NCBI RefSeq assembly: GCF_947258355.1 | Contig: NZ_CAMYIC010000018.1 | Coordinates: forward strand, 62,001-126,000 | From: an uncultured Allomuricauda sp. | GTDB taxonomy: Bacteria > Bacteroidota > Bacteroidia > Flavobacteriales > Flavobacteriaceae | Direction of reading: 5' to 3' | Length of the DNA stretch: 64,000 nucleotides | The notes under the pieces: generated by a model | The model's database searches: none | Told to the model about the DNA's origin: nothing | Seen by the model: the letters and a program-made list of their open reading frames with translations, nothing else | Shown here: piece after piece, positions 59,995 to 64,000 of the stretch | How the letters are laid out: each line of letters opens with the position of its first letter | How positions within the stretch are numbered: the stretch's first letter is position 1 | Position numbers and translations under genes: made by a program

Positions 59995-61998
59995 TTATTT
60001 GTAGGATCTTGTCTTCAATTCAATATTTTCGTATACCAAATCCTCTTTGTGCAACTTGGCATCTTTGGGCTCGCCCTTGTATTCCCAAGCGGCCACATAT
60101 TTAAAGTTTTTGTCATCGCGGAGTGCCTCGCCTTCTTCGGTTTGGTACTCTTCACGGAAGTGTCCGCCACAGGATTCGTTCCTGTGCAATGCATCTTTGG
60201 CGAAAAGCTCGCCCAATTCCAAGAAATCGGCAACACGTCCGGCTTTTTCCAGCTCTTGGTTTTTGGAATCGATGCTTCCGGGAACTTTTACGTTCTCCCA
60301 GAAATCTTTTCTTAGCGCGGAAATTTCCTCGATGGCTTCTTTCAGTTCTTTTTCGTTACGGGCCATACCACATTTGTTCCACATGATCTTGCCCAGTTTT
60401 TTATGATAGTAATCCACTGAATGGATTCCTGAACCGCCCGTCAATTTTTCCATTCTTTCACGTACCTGTTGCTCCGCCTCTTCAAATTCCTTGGTATCGG
60501 TTGGAATAGCACCTGTTCTAATATCATCGGACAGGTAATCACCGATGGTGTAAGGCAGTACAAAATATCCGTCGGCCAGACCCTGCATTAAAGCGGAAGC
60601 TCCCAAACGGTTGGCACCGTGGTCGCTAAAGTTCGCCTCTCCTGCAGAATAGCAACCAGGAATGGTGGTCTGTAAGTTGTAATCTACCCAAAGACCTCCC
60701 ATGGTGTAGTGTACCGCGGGATAAATCATCATCGGGGTTTTATATGGATTTTGATCTACGATTTTTTCGTACATCTGGAACAAGTTTCCATACTTCGCCT
60801 CAACAACTTCCTCACCCAATTTGGTGATAGTTGCTTTATCCGGGTTTTTGATACCGGAAGTCAGGGCTTTCTCTTTTCCATAACGTTCAATGGCAGATGC
60901 GAAGTCCAAGAAAACAGCTTCCCCTGTTTTGTTTACGCCAAAACCGGCATCGCATCGCTCTTTTGCAGCTCTTGATGCCACATCACGAGGCACCAGGTTA
61001 CCAAATGCGGGATACCTTCTTTCCAAATAGTAATCCCTATCTTCTTCAGCCAATTCCGTTGGCTTTAGTTTGCCTTCGCGTATAGCGATGGCATCTTCTT
61101 TTTTCGCCGGCACCCAAATTCGTCCATCGTTTCTAAGGGATTCGGACATCAATGTCAACTTGGATTGATGTTCCCCTGAAACAGGAATACATGTCGGGTG
61201 AATCTGAGTAAAACAAGGGTTGGCAAAGAAAGCTCCTTTACGGTGTGCTCTCCAAGCAGCCATTACGTTACTTCCCATGGCGTTAGTGGAAAGGAAAAAT
61301 ACATTTCCATATCCTCCAGTCGCCAAGACAACGGCATGAGCACTGTGTCTTTCGATTTCACCGCTGACCAAGTCCCTAGCGATGATACCTCTTGCTTTAC
61401 CGTCGACCAAAACCAAGTCCATCATTTCATGACGGTTGAAGGCTTGAATCTTACCTCGGTTAATTTGACGGTTCATGGCTGCGTAGGCACCCAGTAACAA
61501 CTGTTGCCCGGTTTGTCCTTTTGCATAAAAGGTCCTGGATACCAGTACCCCACCAAAAGAACGATTGTCCAACATACCGCCATATTCACGGGCAAAGGGA
61601 ACCCCTTGTGCCACGCATTGGTCAATGATGTTGCCCGATACTTCTGCCAATCGGTAAACGTTGGCTTCGCGGGAGCGGTAATCGCCTCCTTTTATGGTAT
61701 CGTAGAAAAGACGGTAGTTACTATCGCCATCTCCTTGATAATTCTTTGCTGCATTGATTCCCCCTTGGGCAGCAATAGAGTGAGCCCTACGCGGAGAATC
61801 TTGATAACAGAATGTTTTTACATTGTAACCCAACTCGGCCAAAGTGGCTGCAGCGGCACCACCTGCAAGTCCTGTTCCCACAACGATGATGTCGATGTTC
61901 CTTTTGTTGGCAGGGTTAACCAGATTGATGTCGTTTTTATGTTTGGTCCATTTGTCGGCCAATGGCCCAGATGGAATTTTAGAGTCCAATATGCCCAT
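59995..61998 (-). CDS. sdhA: Succinate dehydrogenase/fumarate reductase flavoprotein subunit
   Basis: A 667-residue FAD protein that oxidises succinate. The dinucleotide fold is [20 protein letters not shown], and the FAD-linked His lies in [18 protein letters not shown]. Catalytic parts are [19 protein letters not shown] and [12 protein letters not shown], then [20 protein letters not shown]. The length is typical of the menaquinone-linked type B enzymes. It is two bases after sdhC. Confidence 0.97.
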   Translation of the reverse strand: MGILDSKIPSGPLADKWTKHKNDINLVNPANKRNIDIIVVGTGLAGGAAAATLAELGYNVKTFCYQDSPRRAHSIAAQGGINAAKNYQGDGDSNYRLFYDTIKGGDYRSREANVYRLAEVSGNIIDQCVAQGVPFAREYGGMLDNRSFGGVLVSRTFYAKGQTGQQLLLGAYAAMNRQINRGKIQAFNRHEMMDLVLVDGKARGIIARDLVSGEIERHSAHAVVLATGGYGNVFFLSTNAMGSNVMAAWRAHRKGAFFANPCFTQIHPTCIPVSGEHQSKLTLMSESLRNDGRIWVPAKKEDAIAIREGKLKPTELAEEDRDYYLERRYPAFGNLVPRDVASRAAKERCDAGFGVNKTGEAVFLDFASAIERYGKEKALTSGIKNPDKATITKLGEEVVEAKYGNLFQMYEKIVDQNPYKTPMMIYPAVHYTMGGLWVDYNLQTTIPGCYSAGEANFSDHGANRLGASALMQGLADGYFVLPYTIGDYLSDDIRTGAIPTDTKEFEEAEQQVRERMEKLTGGSGIHSVDYYHKKLGKIMWNKCGMARNEKELKEAIEEISALRKDFWENVKVPGSIDSKNQELEKAGRVADFLELGELFAKDALHRNESCGGHFREEYQTEEGEALRDDKNFKYVAAWEYKGEPKDAKLHKEDLVYENIELKTRSYK

Positions 61999-62000
61999 AC

Positions 62001-62666
62001 TTAATGTGTTATTGGGTTAAGGTGGTGGTATATGGCGATGAATGCAAATGCCAAGGGTACCACTACCGCAAATATTTTAGCAAATTTTTTGAATCCAGCG
62101 GTGTACTTGTTGTTCACACCCATGGATTGGAAAGAGGAGGCAAAGCCATGCCACAAGTGCAAGCTAAGCAACACAAACGAAACAACGTAAAGAATGGTTC
62201 TCCAAAAAGGTTCGAATTTCTCTACAGTTTCGTGGTAGTAACGTGTTGGGTCCTCAGGGTTGGCCTCAACATACTTATAGGCCATTTCGTGCACCCAGAA
62301 ATCGTAGAAGTGCAATGCCAAGAAAGCAAGAATCACCAAACCTGAGTAAATCATGTTTCTGGAAACCCAAGGTGCGTTCGCACTGCCTTTGTACTTGACA
62401 TAGTTTACATCCCTTGCTTTTTTGTTCTGGATTTCCAAAACAAAGCCCATAACAAAGTGTACGATCACACCTATGATCAAAATGGGCTGCATCAAGAATT
62501 GCACTATGGGATTGTAGCCCATAAAGTGGGATGCTTCATTAAAAAATTCCGGGGAAAATACCGAGGCCAAATTAATGGTCACGTGAAGAATCAAAAATAT
62601 GACCAAAAAAAGACCCGATAGGGCCATGAGATATTTTCTGGCCAACGAAGATTTTATCAAACTCAT
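62001..62666 (-). CDS. sdhC: Succinate dehydrogenase cytochrome b subunit
   Basis: A 221-residue membrane protein with five helices, as in the one-subunit, two-haem type B anchors. His residues are in [48 protein letters not shown] and [12 protein letters not shown]. It is the first gene of sdhCAB and has a clear promoter at 62685-62715. Confidence 0.94.
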   Translation of the reverse strand: MSLIKSSLARKYLMALSGLFLVIFLILHVTINLASVFSPEFFNEASHFMGYNPIVQFLMQPILIIGVIVHFVMGFVLEIQNKKARDVNYVKYKGSANAPWVSRNMIYSGLVILAFLALHFYDFWVHEMAYKYVEANPEDPTRYYHETVEKFEPFWRTILYVVSFVLLSLHLWHGFASSFQSMGVNNKYTAGFKKFAKIFAVVVPLAFAFIAIYHHLNPITH

Positions 62667-62684
62667 TAGAAGTTAGTTTTTACA

Positions 62685-62715
62685 CAAAAATACAGTACGA
62701 ATGAGTTTTTAACAA
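62685..62715 (-). promoter_or_regulatory. sdhCAB promoter
   Basis: On the minus strand TTG (62713-62715), a 20-base spacer and TATTTTTG (62685-62692) match the Bacteroidota consensus. The ATG of sdhC is 18 bases after the -7 box. Confidence 0.65.
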
Positions 62716-62838
62716 GCTTTCAACATTGTAAAACCGTTTATTTAGATTCATTTTAAGCTACTGGGATTTAATCCTTCAGGATTTGATTTTGGGAATTTTA
62801 ACCGATATTACGATTGATTTTCAAACCAACACAAAAAC

Positions 62839-63729
62839 ATGGACGTCGCCATTCTTTCTGTAAGCCTTAATGTGTATTCCACTTCTAGGATTGCAGAAGA
62901 ATTCGAAAAGGCCGGTCATTATGTGGAGCATATCGACCATACCAAATGCTCGGTTCAATTGGGAGGGGATCCCCCACGGATTTTTTATGGAACGGAGGAT
63001 ATTACGGATGAGTTTGATGCCGTTGTACCACGAATCGGCACCACGGTAACAAGACATGGAGCCGCTATTGTGAAACAGTTCGAGATGAACCATGTTTTTA
63101 GTACGGCGAAATCGTTGGGAATAATTCGGGCTAGAAATAAGGTTTCCACCTTACAGATGATGTCCAAAAAAGGAATCCCGGTTCCAAGAACGGTGTTTTC
63201 CATCAATCCCAATAATGTGGGAGATCAAATCGAATTGTTGGGCGGAGCCCCAGTAATCATAAAACTACAGGAAGGCACCCAGGGCAAGGGGGTTATTTTG
63301 GCTGAAAGCAAGAAGTCGGCAAAATCCGTGATAGATACTTTATACAACATGAACACGAGTATCTTGCTACAGGAGTATATTGAAGAGGCCAATGGAGAAG
63401 ATTTGAGAATAGTGGTGGTAGGCAACAAAATTGTGGCCAGTATGAAGCGCACCAGTGAACTGGACGATTTTAGGTCCAATGTGCACAGGGGGGCGGAAAC
63501 CCAAAAAGTAAAACTTACCCCGAGGGAAAAATTCATGGCCATTAATGCAACCAAACATTTGGGCCTTGGTGTGGCCGGGGTGGATTTAATTAGATCAAAA
63601 AACGGGCCTTTACTGATTGAGGTGAACGCATCCCCAGGACTTAAAGGTATTGAGGCGGCCACTGGAGTAAATGTGGCCAAAAGCATTGTTCAATTTGTAG
63701 AAAAGAATGGAAGGCGAAACAGGAAATAA
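62839..63729 (+). CDS. rimK: RimK-like ribosomal protein S6 glutamate ligase (ATP-grasp)
   Basis: A 296-residue ATP-grasp enzyme of the RimK family that adds glutamate to the C-terminus of S6 or a similar target. It starts MDVAILSVSLNVYSTSRIAE. It has AVVPRIGTTVTRHGAAIVKQ, KLQEGTQGKGVILAESKK, EDLRIVVVGNKIVASMKR and the metal-binding DLIRSKNGPLLIEVNASPG. The length is normal. It is divergent from sdhC. Confidence 0.93.
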   Translation: MDVAILSVSLNVYSTSRIAEEFEKAGHYVEHIDHTKCSVQLGGDPPRIFYGTEDITDEFDAVVPRIGTTVTRHGAAIVKQFEMNHVFSTAKSLGIIRARNKVSTLQMMSKKGIPVPRTVFSINPNNVGDQIELLGGAPVIIKLQEGTQGKGVILAESKKSAKSVIDTLYNMNTSILLQEYIEEANGEDLRIVVVGNKIVASMKRTSELDDFRSNVHRGAETQKVKLTPREKFMAINATKHLGLGVAGVDLIRSKNGPLLIEVNASPGLKGIEAATGVNVAKSIVQFVEKNGRRNRK

Positions 63730-63735
63730 CCTTGT

Positions 63736-63999
63736 TTATGCAGGATGTTCCATGGTTTTTTTGTTGACCTCGTTCAGGCTCCATTTTATGGCATCTTCCA
63801 AATTGGTAAATTGGCGTATTTTATTCCGAAAGAACATTTTTTCCAAAACCAAACTTGCCAATCCACTTTGGTTATAGGCAACTACCGAATAAAATTCCAA
63901 TTGATGACGATGTTTATAGAATTTTAACCAATCCGTTGGCACCACCGAGTAGTTATTTATTCGGTTGCTTATGTAAGCAACCGGTTTGTCTTTTCCCAA
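63736..63999 (-). CDS. Hypothetical protein, cut by the window edge
   Basis: The visible 87 residues read to the right edge of the window (TTG at 63997-63999), so the start may lie outside. The sequence has ISNRINNYSVVPTDWLKFYK, LEFYSVVAYNQSGLASLVLE and ends NEVNKKTMEHPA. It resembles the STAS/SEC14-like small proteins of flavobacteria, but this is a guess. Its 3' end faces rimK with a 6-base gap. Confidence 0.6.
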   Translation of the reverse strand: MGKDKPVAYISNRINNYSVVPTDWLKFYKHRHQLEFYSVVAYNQSGLASLVLEKMFFRNKIRQFTNLEDAIKWSLNEVNKKTMEHPA

Positions 64000-64000
64000 A

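Overview
The window looks like a contiguous chromosomal stretch of a marine member of the Flavobacteriaceae (Bacteroidota). Four things point there. It encodes gliding/type IX secretion components (PorW/SprE-like, GldH). It carries flavobacterial families of unknown function (DUF6341, DUF6427, DUF4254, DUF5687, DUF6168, DUF4292). Its ATP synthase operon lacks atpD and atpC. Its start regions lack clear Shine-Dalgarno sites but often show the Bacteroidota promoter form TTTG-N(17-23)-TAnnTTTG. The genus cannot be fixed from the sequence alone. I saw no rRNA, tRNA, CRISPR array, transposase or prophage.

Bases 1-10470 are the tail of an AT-rich surface-polysaccharide locus on the + strand. It holds two sulfotransferases, two O-antigen ligase/polymerase-type membrane proteins, a family-4 glycosyltransferase, a hexapeptide acyltransferase, a secreted heparin-lyase-I-like polysaccharide lyase, a polysaccharide deacetylase, a WecG/TagA-type glycosyltransferase, a WecA-type initiating transferase and a UDP-glucuronate decarboxylase. 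Together they suggest an undecaprenyl-linked, sulfated, probably xylose-containing glycan. The last gene is less AT-rich than the rest.

Bases 10513-25460 are housekeeping and lineage-specific genes: purD, small membrane proteins, a family-9 glycosyltransferase, an arsenosugar-type radical SAM pair, a patatin, a PaaE-like reductase, a two-gene ABC exporter, a kelch protein and PorW/SprE. Bases 25480-31640 run from a bactofilin into the F1Fo ATP synthase genes atpZ-(DUF6168)-atpBEFHAG, with a stem-loop after atpE and an interspersed repeat between atpA and atpG. Bases 31779-38950 hold a flippase, dut, a GIY-YIG nuclease gene bracketed by inverted hairpin repeats, a sugar-phosphate nucleotidyltransferase, a TPR protein, a DUF4292 lipoprotein, an EnvC-like factor and an aldo/keto reductase.

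Bases 38954-48727 contain a thioesterase, a SPOR protein, dprA, trpS, plsC, a GAF histidine kinase with a poor ATPase domain, an ECF sigma factor with a downstream inner-membrane-anchored beta-barrel protein, a lipoprotein and recA. Bases 49003-54160 contain trhO, ricT, gldH and a class A penicillin-binding protein. Bases 54201-64000 hold the 3-oxoacid CoA-transferase pair, a GNAT enzyme, an XRE/S24-type regulator with a clear palindromic operator, a methionine-type aminotransferase, an orphan Vsr nuclease, sdhCAB, rimK and an edge-truncated small gene.

The most unusual items are the GIY-YIG gene between two inverted copies of one palindrome, the sigma-factor-linked protein that appears to span both membranes, the XRE operator with an unknown divergent gene, and the lyase inside the sulfated-glycan locus. 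All functional calls come from reading motifs and general family knowledge. No database search was run.
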